A stretch of DNA of 64,000 nucleotides from positions 32,803,648-32,867,647 of the forward strand of contig OY986436.1 of assembly GCA_963920525.1 (NCBI GenBank), given 5' to 3'. Within the stretch, counting starts at the first letter, position 1, and every line of letters begins with the position of its first letter. The translations under genes and the position numbers were made by a program. Origin of the DNA: Dichetophora obliterata (lineage: Eukaryota > Arthropoda > Insecta > Diptera > Sciomyzidae). Below are positions 34,126 through 45,135 of the stretch, piece by piece. The notes below the pieces were generated by a model. That model did no database searches. It was not told where the DNA came from and saw only the letters and a program-made list of their open reading frames with translations.

Positions 34126-35599
34126 AGAGATATTAACCTTAATAACAGCTATTGTAAATTTGGTGGCCTTTGGTGTCACTGTTCTTGAGATCTTAGGAGA
34201 CACCACACGGACGATTTTATATATACAGAAGGGAGGTTTAAGTAGGCATGACATCATTTATATAGTGAGCACCACTTGGTCTCATAGCACATACATACTA
34301 AGTTTAATTATAAAAACATGCACAACTCAGGAATTATAATGATTTCTGAAAAGCAGGCGCAGTAATATTTCGGCCACGCCCATTTTTGTTTAAGTTTCCG
34401 AGAGTAACCATACAAACTAAATTACAAAATTTTTGTGCAATATAACCGAATTTGTCTGAAGTATAGCGTTTTTATTGATTTGTGGGTGGTAATAGGGGGT
34501 GTGGTAATTTTTTTGTATTACTAGCGATATTAGTCTTGACAACATATGTTGTAAATCTGATGCCTTTAGGTCAATTATTGCCTTACTTTGCAAAAGGTGG
34601 TAACACATGGAAAAAGTACTCAATTTGAATAAATCAATCTACCCAAACAAGTCATGGGGTCAGCGAGAGTAGATTGGCAGATGGGCACTTGGGTACAATG
34701 ACACTTTACTAAAACAAAATGTACGGCATTTGCCAATCTACCCAACTACGCAAGTCAGTGTGAATACCCCTACCATGTATTTTGGATTGAGACTTTTGCC
34801 AAAGTTATTGCAAAATGTTTGGTTCAAGAAATTTAGCAACAATTTGTTCCCATTGAAATATTCTGAGGGTTTCAAAGCTATCCCTTCAAAGTAAATAATA
34901 TAATGCCACTCAGGAATGAAGCCTTTTAGTGATGTCAAAGAAAGTTTTCAACGACTTATCTACATCTTAGCAAAAATTTGTATTCTACAAAAACTTACCC
35001 TTACATGTGTTACAAGACCTTTGCCTAAGCCTCTGCAAAAACAGCCCCACAATACTGTCAGAAACTATCAGATAATATCATATACGTACAAATCACGTGC
35101 ACAATAACAATTATCGGCAACGACAAGAAATTAAATTTGCCGTGCATTGCACCGCTATACTTCTCAACAAGTTCTTGATGACGAACACATGGGAAGGTAC
35201 GGTTTGCCATGCTTCGGCACCGCTCGAAGGCGTACTGTCTAGTCGTTCTCTTACTTAACAACAGGTTAGCAATTTTTGTAACGAACTAACGCAAGATTAT
35301 TCGGCGACACATTGTGGTTAGTTTTCTTTTGTATTCTGTTAATGCTAATACAAACTAATGCATAAATGGTCTTGCATGAGTGCATTTTCAAAACATTATT
35401 GCATATGTTTGCACTACACTAACAAAATACGCAGATTTGCACTTGTTACTTTTTTGCAAAAATGCACCACTGAAAACGTCTAGCTTATAAGTGCTACGCA
35501 TACTCAATGGATTGCAAGCTCAATCGGCTGATCAACTGATTTCAGCTGTTTGCTCCCTGGGCTATTTTTAAAAAGTTGTGGACCAACATTCTACGTTGC

Positions 35600-35860
35600 A
35601 TTGATAATTTTATTTAGTAATCTTTTTCGACAGGCATATTCTTATCGGAATGGAAAACCACCCACATCTCACTGATATTTACATTATTGATTATTCTTTC
35701 TTCTTCTTTCTGATTAGCCTTTCTTATTCTTATTGAGAAATAACACATTATTCAATATTGTACCCAAACACATGATTGAGAAATATCGACCTATTGTACA
35801 GCTTTCGATAATTTCTAATGTGTTTGATCAAGTTGTCAACAGAATTTTATTTGTTGTAAG
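35600..35860 (+). pseudogene. Non-LTR reverse transcriptase scrap
   Basis: GIFLSEWKTTHIS near 35630 and IEKYRPIVQLSIISNVFDQVV at 35772-35835 (cited by its core YRPIVQLSIIS) match the N-terminal end of a jockey-type reverse transcriptase. The frame between them is broken and the rest is deleted. What follows to 36008 is open but not recognisable. Confidence 0.5.
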
Positions 35861-35965
35861 TAAACCACTCAACAGCACGGATTCTTTGTTCGTTGATCTA
35901 AAAATTTTGTCTAATTTTTGTTTTAATGCAATTAAGAGGGATTCTAGGGTACATAAAATATTCAT

Positions 35966-36070
35966 ACTATTATATAAAAGGCTTCTCGCGTATCTGCGAC
36001 GACGTTAAACTTAAAAACTACTGAACCGATTTTAATTGTTCTTTCACTTGTGTAAAGCTATATGTTTAAC
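35966..36070. repeat. Terminal-like repeat 'TACTATTATATAAAAG ... ACTGAACCGATT'
   Basis: The words ATACTATTATATAAAAGG and CTACTGAACCGATTTT recur at 37990-38070 and, diverged, at 38523-38600. Such sequences are common near the ends of Helitron-like elements in insects, but I see no CTRR hairpin terminus, so the class is only a suggestion. Confidence 0.4.
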
Positions 36071-36329
36071 TTAAAATCATACATCCTTTATTATTTTAAA
36101 ACTCTTAAAAAATATTAAAATTTAAATTTTTAAAGTAGCTAAAAAACCAAACATAAAAATCATTGGTTTATTAAATTGTTAGACACACAAGCAGCATAAG
36201 GCTTTGTCTCTCTGTTCCTCTGCTATAGTGTTTCTCAGTGTTTCTTTTACGGTGTCGGGCAGCTTTGCATATTTATACTCTCTCATATTGAGTATGTATT
36301 AATGAGCGCCTTAAAGAGCATACTGAAAA

Positions 36330-36480
36330 CAGCCCAGTGGTAAATGGACACATGAGGTAACCAAGTATTTATTATATACAATGTAGCTGCGAGGCCTCCA
36401 ACACCTTTGCTCAATGCGTTATTATATTTGTTCGGGCATGGCCGCTAAACAACTGATGACTTCTACCCTTACACAGTAAA
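36330..36480. repeat. Fragment of the 28387-29633 fold-back family
   Basis: GGTAAATGGACACATGA, AATGTAGCTGCGAGGC and the TTCGGGCATGGCCGC words match the inner right arm near 29048-29165. Only about 150 bp is recognisable. Confidence 0.65.
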
Positions 36481-37040
36481 CCGCTTTTTGCAGAGTTCTT
36501 ATAAGACATAAGGTTATTTTTTTTCTCTAATTTATATTGCGAAATTAAATAAATGTGTATTGGACGGACTGTCAACAACAAATATACCAACAGACGGATA
36601 ATGTGGGATACAGGTAAACAGACGGGCATGTAAAAATGCAGACGAATAGTTAAAATAAAACAAATATTTTTAAGCTAGATTAAAAACTAGATTTTGCAGT
36701 AAGGTGGAGCGAAAACTATTTGTTTTTTTGCAAATTTTCCCGGCCGCGGTACAGTTAAGAATGAATGTAAAACTAATTATAAAGTATGTGCGCATTAATT
36801 AATTGGTATTGCTAAGAAAGTACTGCTAGATGTGGTGTCAGGAAAAATTCATTGGCAAAATCTTTAAACTAAAATTATTTGAACAATGTGTAACCCAAAA
36901 CTGCTTATTTTTAATCATGATTTTAGAAAATTATAAATCTTTCAAAAACTTGTTAAATAAAACAAAATGAAAGGTTTGTTTTTTATATGAAACGAAAATA
37001 GATTCTTGAGGGAAAATATTATCGGGATATAGTAAATCTA

Positions 37041-37986
37041 CAGTCAGCAAAAAAAAAAGTTGTACACTAACCGAAATCAAATAAATTGAGATAAACTGTA
37101 AAAAGTATAGAGTAAATATATACTTATTATGTATCAAAGTAAAGCTTGAAACGCATACTGTAACATTAAATAAAAATTATCTTCCAATTGTCTCTATTCC
37201 AAGAGAGAAAATAACAAAAACAAAAATATGCCAATTTCACTCAGCAAAAAAAAAACTTGTACACTTGTCTCATTCGTTATGAAAAGAGTCCCGTTATAAA
37301 ATGTAAAAGCGAATATTGATAACTTTGTATGTAAAGTTATTGGAGTTTTGTTTTTCAAACTGATCGCAGCATTCTATATATTCGTTAAGTGTGAAAAGAT
37401 GGCTAGAAAACAGATTTCAAAAGATTTAAAAGAACTAATCATAAAACTACGGAATGAAAAAAACTCATTGCGAGATATTGGGAAAATAGTTAAAAAACCC
37501 CACACTACGGTTCAGTATGTAATAAAAACATTTGAAAAAAAATAGACTTTTGAAAGACCCTGTGGAAGTGGACGCCCTAAGAAGATTAATAAAAAGGCCT
37601 TGATGGAAATATGGGATTCAATTCCTGAAGAAGTGACGATAAATCTGGTCCACTCGATGCCAAATAGGCTCCTAGCAGTAAAAAACGCCAAAGGCCACCA
37701 TACAAAATATTGATAAATCATAAAATTTCGTATTTACTTGAATATTTTTAAGTTTTTTTTTAGTATAAATGTTTTTTTTTTGCTTAGTGAAATTTTAATA
37801 TTTTTACTTTTGTTATGTTTTTCGAAAAGTATAAATAATACGGAAATAATTTTTAATACATGTTATAGAATGGATCTCAAGCTTTTATATGATATATAAT
37901 AAATGTACATTCACTTCATACTTTTCACATTGTTTTTCAATTTGTCTGAATTCAGTTAGTGTACAACTTTTTTTTTTTGCTGATTG
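37041..37986 (+). mobile_element. Tc1-like element, internally deleted, with long TIRs
   Basis: The element is 946 bp and flanked by TA. It has inverted repeats of about 75 bp whose ends read CAGTCAGCAAAA with GTTGTACACTAAC on the left, and CAATCAGCAAAA with GTTGTACACTAAC on the right when reversed. A further internal copy of the terminal word is at 37240. It carries a transposase shortened to its two ends. Confidence 0.85.
37399..37713 (+). pseudogene. Tc1-like transposase, middle deleted and one stop
   Basis: MARKQISKDLKELIIKLRN and SLRDIGKIVKKPHTTVQYV are the first helix-turn-helix of a Tc1-type transposase. An in-frame TAG (37543-37545) follows, then GSGRPKKIN, the linker motif. The next residues, LMEIWDSIPEEV through LVHSMPNRLLAV and ending KGHHTKY, are the extreme C-terminus. 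The second DNA-binding subdomain and the entire DDE catalytic core are absent. The reading frame is the same on both sides of the deletion. Confidence 0.82.
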
Positions 37987-38465
37987 TATATCTATACTAT
38001 TATTATATAAAAGGAGACTAACAAATTTCAAGTCAGACAAGCTCGGTAACCGCCGAACCGATTATTTTTTGATAATTCTTTATATTAGTTCTTTAATTAA
38101 AATTCGATAATTCTTTGATTATTCAATTCCTATGATGATTTCAAGTGTCATAGCCTACTAAGTTTTTTGAAAAATCTATTCTTTAATTATTACAAAACTC
38201 ACGTATTTTATTTGATGCTTACTTTCAACAAGCAGCACAATACAACATCAAACAAATGTTTCCTCTCTTTGTCGAAAGAGTTTGTCTAAATCTAGCACTA
38301 CAGCCATGTTGTGTTGTTGCTTTCAGGGAGATTCTTGCCGTGATTCATTGTTGATTAATTTCCTTTGCAAATGTTTTGAGGGGAGTTGCCAGAATTCAGT
38401 TATTAGCATACGTTATGTTTTGTAGGCTTGCCAGCTGACTTTTCCCGACTTGAGATTGTATTAGT

Positions 38466-38482
38466 CTATCTATCTATACATA

Positions 38483-38518
<36 letters not shown>

Positions 38519-38525
38519 TTATCTA
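38466..38525. repeat. CTAT tetranucleotide microsatellite
   Basis: About a dozen CTAT units, slightly interrupted. The frame at 38428-38613 is a by-product of it. Confidence 0.9.
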
Positions 38526-38610
38526 TACTATTAAAAGCGTTGTGACACTGCACGGATGTTTGTCAGTTACGCGAGAACCACTGAACCGATTTAGACGATT
38601 AGGTTATTTC

Positions 38611-39410
38611 TAGTGTCCGACCGAAATCGTAATTTTGGCCGAAACCGAAACCGAATATTCGGCTATTTCATAATATTCGGCCGAAAACGAAACCGAAACT
38701 GGTTATTAATCTGAAAATTTAAGTTTTTTCAAATAAATTTTTTTTATTAAAAGGAAACAAAAGTACTTTAGTACACATAAATAAAATTAATATAAACAAA
38801 GTATTATTTGAATATTAAAGTTTAAAATAATTAATTGAAGTTTACTATAATAATAAATGAGGTAATTTTTTTATTTTTTATTACAAAAGTATTGCGTACT
38901 TTATATCTTCCGTACACATTCAAAATAGTATGCACCTACAATGCACATTTTTATATAACTACAAAACAAAGTATTTTCGTTTTTTTTTAAAGGTTTAGCA
39001 TTATAAAAATAGAAATATTTCATTTTCTTTGCCTTTATTCCACACACAAATCGTTGGGAAGTTCAGTTATCAGTTTTTGGCTTCAGTACCTATAAAAATT
39101 TAATATGAATTGCAATAGAGATGATAGAATCTAAAATGATAGAAGAACGCATAAAATTAACCAAAATGTTTTGCGTTAATACGAGAAATCAAATTATAGA
39201 CGAATTAATAATTTTTGTTTTGTACAATGCGTTGTAAATATTTTTATATATGAATTAAATGACTGATGCAAGAAGTTTTTACCAAAAGTTTCGGCTAGTT
39301 TCGGTTACTCGGCCATATTGAGGCCGAATAGCCGAAACTGGCCGAAACTGACAAAAAGGGCCGAAACCGACCGTAACCGAAACCGAAATCGAATATTCGG
39401 TCGGACACTA
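38611..39410. mobile_element. hAT-type MITE with perfect 8-bp target duplication
   Basis: The 800-bp element begins TAGTGTCCGACCGAA and ends with its inverted copy. GTTATTTC is present on both sides (38603-38610 and 39411-39418), and the flanking sequence reads continuously when it is removed. Both ends carry many CCGAAACCGAAA-type subterminal repeats, likely binding sites for a transposase supplied elsewhere. The centre is AT-rich and non-coding. Confidence 0.9.
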
Positions 39411-40489
39411 GTTATTTCATAACGATTTGTTATTTCAACGAAATCGTAATAGGCTATTAATAATTTGCCACTCCTAGTTTTCACGTCTACAATATACTAA
39501 AATTTTGGTCATTTTATTTGTCACTTTTGACAGCTGTACTAAAAATGAGTTTCCACGCGCCCTTTGACCGCCCAAAAATCAATGAAAATACTATAATTCA
39601 AACGGTTTTATTCGTATGATACCACGTGTAAATTGGGCCAAATGACTCATACGGAATCAGTCATTCAAAAGTGCTTTGAACAACTGGCTCTTTGTTTTTT
39701 TTTTACTGGTTGATATTGATGATGATAGATGTGTATATAATGATTTGTTGTTTGAAGTTTTCCTTTGTTTTTAGTGTGTTCGCTGTTTTTTATACATTCT
39801 CCATTGAATGCGTTCTAAATAGTTTGTAATAAGTTTTAAGAACGTATCCAATCTCATTCATTTGTTTTAAATGAGTTAAATTTAAACTGAGAATTTGTAT
39901 GGGAAATGAAATGACTTCGTTTCCCATTTAGCTGAATGGGCTGAAGTGAGTCATTTGAAAATCAATTTGACAAAATTAGGCAATTTTTTTAGATAAATGA
40001 TATGTACTATGAAAAAGTGGGGAAAATGGAAATTAAAAAAAAAATACAGCAAGAAACCTTTTGGCCTATTTTTTGAGCACAAATTGGATATTTAAAGATT
40101 ATGTGAAAACAATATAATGTATGGAATTGGTGAAGTAACTGTTAATCTTTTCTCATTTCTCCAAATTCACTTAGTTGACCTTAAAGACAAAGGAAATTAT
40201 ATGAAAATGGCCGAGATGTTTGCTTGCAAATTAAAAAATTTTAATTTCAATCGATTTTTTTTTCGTTTTAATTCTAAAGAAAATGTGTTATGTTGAGAAA
40301 ATATGTAGTTATCAAGATATCGCAATAATTTTGATGTCATAATAACGGAAATTTTTTCAATATACTAGATATACATACAAAATATTTTCGAAAAATCTTT
40401 CATTTAGTGTTATTTTAGTCCTGTTATGCAGAATATGCGAGGATAATCTGCTCACGTTGCCTTAATTATTCTTTTAAAAGACCAAGTTT

Positions 40490-40720
40490 ATAGATCAATT
40501 CAAAACATTAACCTTGTTAGACCAAAGTACAACTTTAATAATTCTAGAAGACAGTTTAAATCATTCTTGATTTTAAATACAAATTCTAGTTGTTTGATAG
40601 TTTAAAAAATTTAATTGAGTCTTAGGTCAGGTTAGAACAATTAATTGCTCCAACGAATTTTTTCCAAAGAAACAAAAACGATCAAACAACTAGAATTTGA
40701 AAACTTTCAATTCTAGAAGA
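40490..40720. repeat. Fold-back MITE family A, partial copy
   Basis: TTGATTTTAAATACAAATTC and GTTTGATAGTTTAAA match the left arm at 1760-1825. GGTTAGAACAATTAATTG echoes its central palindrome. Confidence 0.6.
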
Positions 40721-41205
40721 TAATTTTTCGTTTCTGCACTAAGGCTTATAAACTGACTATCAAAAACTATAAAAATTGTTTTAAATAGTAAGCACTATAA
40801 GCATTTTATTTTTGAAAAGTTTTCTTAACTCACTTTATCTGATCTCTTCTCGTTTAATTTTTTGCCTCAGCCGCTTAGTGCATACCTGTTTTGTATTTTC
40901 TTCTTAGTTTTTCTTACTTTTTAGAATTATTTTAATTCATTATACTTACAGTAAGGGACAAAAATGTTCACGAAAGTGATAAAATTCACAATTTTTGAAA
41001 TTTCGTGTCATGTTATGGTTGTTTGGCAACCCTTTTCGTTTCTTAACGATCATGTTATGTATTACTTTTTGATGGCAAACTTTTTTAAAGATACGGTTTT
41101 TTTCCATCTTTTTGACAAGTTAAAAATTTTTGTGAACATTTTTGTTCACAGGAAGACTTGTTAACAATTTAAAGATATTTTGGGGACTATTCTGACAAAA
41201 GTTGA

Positions 41206-41560
41206 GTGAAATTCTTGAAATTTGCTCATGTGTATAAAACATATAAAAAACCATCAATTATAAGCAACCATAAGGAAATCGTAACTATTGGACATAAGAG
41301 AAGCGAAAAATTGAGTTTTGAAAACTCAGTATTGAAGGAAGATATAAAAAAATGGAATACCTTTGGAAGACAAATTAGAAGAAAATATAACATAGCACAT
41401 GAATTTATCAATAAAATAAAAAAGAAATCTAATGTGCTTGCTCCAAGAAAATGTGGCGATAGAACATAAAGCTATCTCCAGGCGAAGAGCGCGTGGTCAT
41501 GACCTTAATAGTCACAAAAAATGCTGGCAGATTCTTAAACAGGATAAGAACCGAAAGCAA
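41206..41560 (+). pseudogene. Tc1-like transposase, N-terminal part
   Basis: The frame reads KEIVTIGHKRSEKLSFEN, NTFGRQIRRKYNIAHEFIN and LAPRKCGDR. After a frameshift it continues KLSPGEERVVMTLIVTKN and GRFLNRIR, the order expected for the paired helix-turn-helix region of a Tc1-type transposase. It stops before the catalytic domain. Confidence 0.6.
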
Positions 41561-41999
41561 AAAAAATAATTCGAAAAAAGTATGAGCAAATTATTATGAC
41601 TCCATTGGCTCAACTCGTTAAGCTTTTTGCATATATATGGCGTTATATTAAATAATAAATCAGCTGTTTTCTCAAAATTTACTCAAGTCAGATTTTATCA
41701 AGCATCAAAGGGAAAATTTCTTATAAGAAAAAAGTGCACATATGGCTCGAAGGGAAATTTTAAAATTTTATAAAAATGGTGATTGGTATTGTGTGAAAAA
41801 AACTTTTTTATTATTAACCATGTGCCAACACTTATCACATATACTTTTTATTCCGGTAGCACCTAAATTTTTGTAATTTTTTTCCAAAAACTTTTTTCGA
41901 CCTTTATAAAGGCCATCGCGCATAGAAAACCGTTCATCTATTCATTTTGTAGGAACGTGCTGCACATAACTTTATTTGTGTTTATTAAGAAATAAATTA

Positions 42000-42475
42000 T
42001 ATAATTTCATGTAATTTTGGATATTCTTGAGGAATGTGATGAAGAAGAAGTTGGAACTCCTACCATTGGCACAAATATTTGTATTTTTTTCTCCAAGAGA
42101 CGTACCACTGGCCGAATCAGACTGCGATTCCACGCCATCAGATTATGATGAGACTTACATCATATTACTGCAAACAATGATTATTCTGATTCGGACCTTA
42201 TTTTGGAACGACCATCAAAAAGAAAGCGGCTGTCTGGTAACCAGCTAAAATTGGTGGTTCTCCTATCTATAAATTTCTTTTATAAATGCATTTTTTATCA
42301 GCGATGATCCTAGATATGATGGGTATCAACTTTAGGCTAACTTAGTTTCTGATCAACGTCTTTGTGGACATTGTGGCAAAAAATCTATGCCAACATAAAA
42401 TGCCAACGTCCACTTCATCCAAAAGACTGGTTTATGGCTTACCACAATGCCGCACAACGAATAAAAAACAATTTA
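42000..42475 (+). pseudogene. piggyBac-like transposase remnant
   Basis: N-terminal acidic and basic pieces are visible in two frames (ESDCDSTPSDYDE; NNDYSDSDLILERPSKRKR). They are followed after a large deletion by the C-terminal cysteine-rich domain (DQRLCGHCGKKSM, then KCQRPLHPKDWFMAYHNA) with a stop or frameshift between. A CxxC ... C ... LHPKD..YHNA pattern is characteristic of piggyBac family C-termini. A GGGTTAA word at 42731-42737 could be its right end, with TTAA target. Confidence 0.6.
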
Positions 42476-42741
42476 ATTTTCATTAATATATAATACTGAT
42501 CTCCAATTCGAAAAATTTCACATAAAAACATTTTTTAAAAATGTAAAAAAGTGTGTTTTTCTTTATATGAATGGTATTCTATAAACAGCGTCCTTTAAAA
42601 AGGACGGTCTGAAAAAGTAGGAAAATGAATGTTCCGATCGATGGGAGCAGTTTTATTTTCTTATTTTTCTAAAAATAACACGGCTCCGAAAATTTAATCT
42701 TCCTGACTTTTATAGTTTAGTCCATGCACTAATGGGTTAAT

Positions 42742-42905
42742 GCCGGATAGCGATCCTAAGCACGCGGCTAAAAGAACAAAGGTGGTTCAATGAAAATGTA
42801 ATTAAACTTCCAGATTTGCCTGCACTGTCCCCTGATATGACCTTTGGGTCATCCTAAAAACTCAAATATTCGCAGAACAAAATAATCCAAATAATATGAA
42901 TGTAC
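42742..42905 (+). pseudogene. Tc1-like transposase, C-terminal part
   Basis: DSDPKHAAKRTK corresponds to the second catalytic motif (normally QQDNDPKHTAK). After a frameshift, WFNENVIKLPDLPALSPDM follows, just short of the third catalytic residue, which is deleted. Remnants LWVILKTQIFAEQN with NNMNVLW resemble the segment after the catalytic Glu. Non-functional. Confidence 0.65.
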
Positions 42906-44239
42906 TTTGGTAATGAGCCTTACTAGCATAGCAAAAAATTAGTTTTGACACCTTGGAAAAGCTTGAACAAAGTAAGCCAAACAGAATACAAGCCCTTAAA
43001 ATTCACGATATGGTCATACAAAATACTACACGATGGAAAACAGGAGCTTCTAGCAGACGGATATAAGTGCTCACATAATACATAAAAAAGTCCTATTTTT
43101 GTATGAAATACAGATTTTATTTTGGTTTTTTTGTTTTTCACTCATTGCTAGATTAATTACGGTTCTAACTGTGTTCTTTTATTTTGAATAAATTAAAGAG
43201 AAAATAAAAATTAAGCCATTTTGTGTATTTTTAGTAGTTCGTAAACAGTTTTGTCCGTATCTGTAAATCAGTTTTGTCCGTATCTGCACATTTTAAGTTC
43301 ATACCCAGCAAAATTTTTAATACAAATGTGACATGCATTCTTGGAGACACTGCTTCCTGAAGAAATTACATAGATCTTATTGTGCTTCTTCTTAGCCTTA
43401 TCGAGAAACGCTTTCAAGAGGCATTCTCATAAACAACTTTTCGAAGGCATTCAAATAGCATTTAAATTCAATTAAAGTAAAAAAAATTATAAAAAGTAAT
43501 TATATACATATATTTAAGATATTTCCCTTGGGATTTTTTAAACCCCAACAAAACCCAACCACTTCCTACTTCCAACACTAAAATGCCGTAAAAAATAAGA
43601 AAAAAGTATATTTTACGTAAGATTTTTTTTAAAACTTCTTCTAACCACAAAAATCATTCCATTCCATGGAATGCATTATTAAATTTGTCCCGAATTCATT
43701 TAATTGAAGGGCTCAAAGAAATCTTCCATTGAAAAAATTCTGGAAGGGCTTCTAGACAAGACTAAAGAAATCATTCCTTTCAATGACAAATAAGATGCTG
43801 GGAAATGATTTTTCTAATAGGATGTATGTCAAAATTGGGCAAAGTAACGTTTATTAGCGGTTTTGTTAGATTGCATCTATGCCCTTTTTTAGTTTTTAAT
43901 GATTGTATGGAAAAAAGGAAGGTAGAACGTTTGAAACAATACATTATCGTATGAACTTCATACAAATAATAAACAGTTTTCTTTGCTTCCTGAACAATAG
44001 ACAATTTTTAACTTACGTCGTATTAGATTTAGGCCGACGATATGTTAAAAGAATGCCTTTTGGGCATGAAAGTGGAAGAGGTGGAACTCAAGAGAATCCC
44101 TTCCACTTTACCTTCTTTTAGAAGCACTTTTTTGCAGGGTATTCTTAAAAGAAGAAATATTGTGTGTTCATTATTAATTTGATTATTATGACAAATACGA
44201 TGTTAAAAACATTTTCAAATTTTCAAAATCGGTAAAATT

Positions 44240-44503
44240 AGTCCGGCACACAAAAGGATGATTTGGCCATTTTAGCCATTTGAAGGACTTTAAGCGAGCT
44301 TCTATTGATCAATTGTGTTGTGCGTCTTATTAAATATTTGAACACAAATGATCGAGAACTAGACTTACGAGTTTCTTGCCGACTCCAAATGGCTTACTTT
44401 CTCTGGAAGCAAACAGTTTTTCTGAGCCGGTGATCTAACGCAGGCTACCGCGGTTCTATAGCGTACGGGCCACGCACTCTACCCCGTAGGCTACTACTGC
44501 CTC
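44240..44503 (-). mobile_element. tRNA-derived SINE, family 2
   Basis: On the minus strand from 44503, GTAGCCTACGGGGTAGAGTG resembles a tRNA A-box. It is followed about 30 nt on by a degenerate B-box (GCGTTAGATCACC), then a body containing ACAATTGATCAATAGAAGCT and AAAGTCCTTCAAATGGCTA. The body is shared with 30735-30805, so the tRNA-like head is joined to a dispersed sequence as in SINEs. It lies inside the proposed large intron of secreted gene 2. Confidence 0.6.
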
Positions 44504-44589
44504 ATAAAAGACAAAGTCTTAAAAGTCAAAAAATATTTTCAGTAAATACATATTAATGCAAAAAATCAAATATACAAATACAAACATAC

Positions 44590-44672
44590 TCAATTTGTGG
44601 TAATGGATCAGATGACGCTATATCGATGACTTGAACAAGCAGTATGGCCAAAAAGAAAAGACTCAACTTCAT
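44590..44672 (-). CDS. Signal-peptide exon of secreted gene 2
   Basis: Starting at 44672 and read downward, it encodes MKLSLFFLAILLVQVIDI, then ASSDPLPQI and two bases of a split codon (GA), ending at a GTATGT donor at 44589. It has a clear signal peptide. The paralogous exon at 6940-7004 (+) has the same start, core and donor phase. Joining it to the alanine-rich exon (acceptor after 32342) restores one frame, GA+T giving Asp and then VNAIIEEALRK, for a predicted precursor of about 395 residues. That intron would be about 12.2 kb. No other signal-peptide exon was seen between the two. The link is inferred and has not been tested. Confidence 0.65.
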
Positions 44673-44865
44673 TTTTACGCACAAAGATATTTCACTAAAT
44701 TATCACACAACGGATTGCTTTAATATGTTCTGAAAAAATTGTGACACCGCTATTTAAAGGTGCTAGAAACATTTAAGATAGTGTTAGTTTTAGTGTTCTA
44801 ATTACAATTAATATCACTTGTTACAGTGTCTGTGAGAAAATAAAAAAAATGCTACCATGTGCAAA
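44673..44865 (-). promoter_or_regulatory. Promoter and 5' UTR of secreted gene 2
   Basis: The minus strand has TTTAAATA (44758-44751), a TCAG initiator with its A at 44731, and a 5' UTR of about 58 nt. TTTGCACATG (44865-44856) and TTTTCTCACAGACACT upstream match the gene 1 promoter in order and spacing. The sequence between TATA box and initiator (GCGGTG..CACAA..TTTTTCAGAACATAT) is nearly identical in the two. Confidence 0.7.
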
Positions 44866-45135
44866 TTTTATTGTTAGAAAATAAAAAAAGGAAAAAATTT
44901 CGCAAAATTATATAAAAGCCGTTAAGAGATGATATATGTGTCAGTCTGTTGTATGTATTCGCATGGATTACTTTGAAATAAATGTTTATGTTTTTCATAA
45001 ATAACACGGTTGAGCAAAGACAAAGATAAAAGCACTACTTTATTATTTTAGAGAAATTCGCACTTGACTGGATCCAGATAAATACAAAGACATTGTCAAT
45101 TTTGAAGGCTAATTGAATAACGCGTTAAAGCGTAA

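Larger units (their letters stand above)
32820..34770. mobile_element. TA-flanked element with (G/A)GGTATTCACACTGACTT ends
   Basis: The left end (GAGGTATTCACACTGACTT, then GTAGTTGGGTA) pairs with the right end (AAGTCAGTGTGAATACCCC) with few mismatches. It is flanked by TA at 32818-32819 and 34771-34772. It spans 1951 bp and encloses a family-A fold-back arm (33450-33640) and a mariner-like relic (33655-34125), so it is either composite or repeatedly invaded. An extra copy of the terminus lies just outside at 32786. Confidence 0.7.
40949..43263 (+). mobile_element. Tc1-like element, degenerate and invaded
   Basis: The left end CAGTAAGGGACAAAAATG (40949) pairs with the right end ending at 43263 (reversed: CAGATACGGACAAAACTG), 21 of 26 positions matching. 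TA lies on both sides. At 2315 bp it is longer than a usual Tc1 element. It contains N-terminal transposase pieces (41206-41560), a piggyBac-like remnant (about 42000-42470) and C-terminal transposase pieces (42742-42905). I infer that the piggyBac-like DNA was inserted into the Tc1 element. Confidence 0.65.

Noticed and set aside
39640..39960. MITE with AAATGACTCA ends
   Set aside because: Inverted similarity covers only about 12 bases and no target duplication is visible.
44425..44503. Possible tRNA gene on the minus strand
   Set aside because: The B-box is degenerate and the downstream body is a dispersed repeat, so a SINE is more likely.
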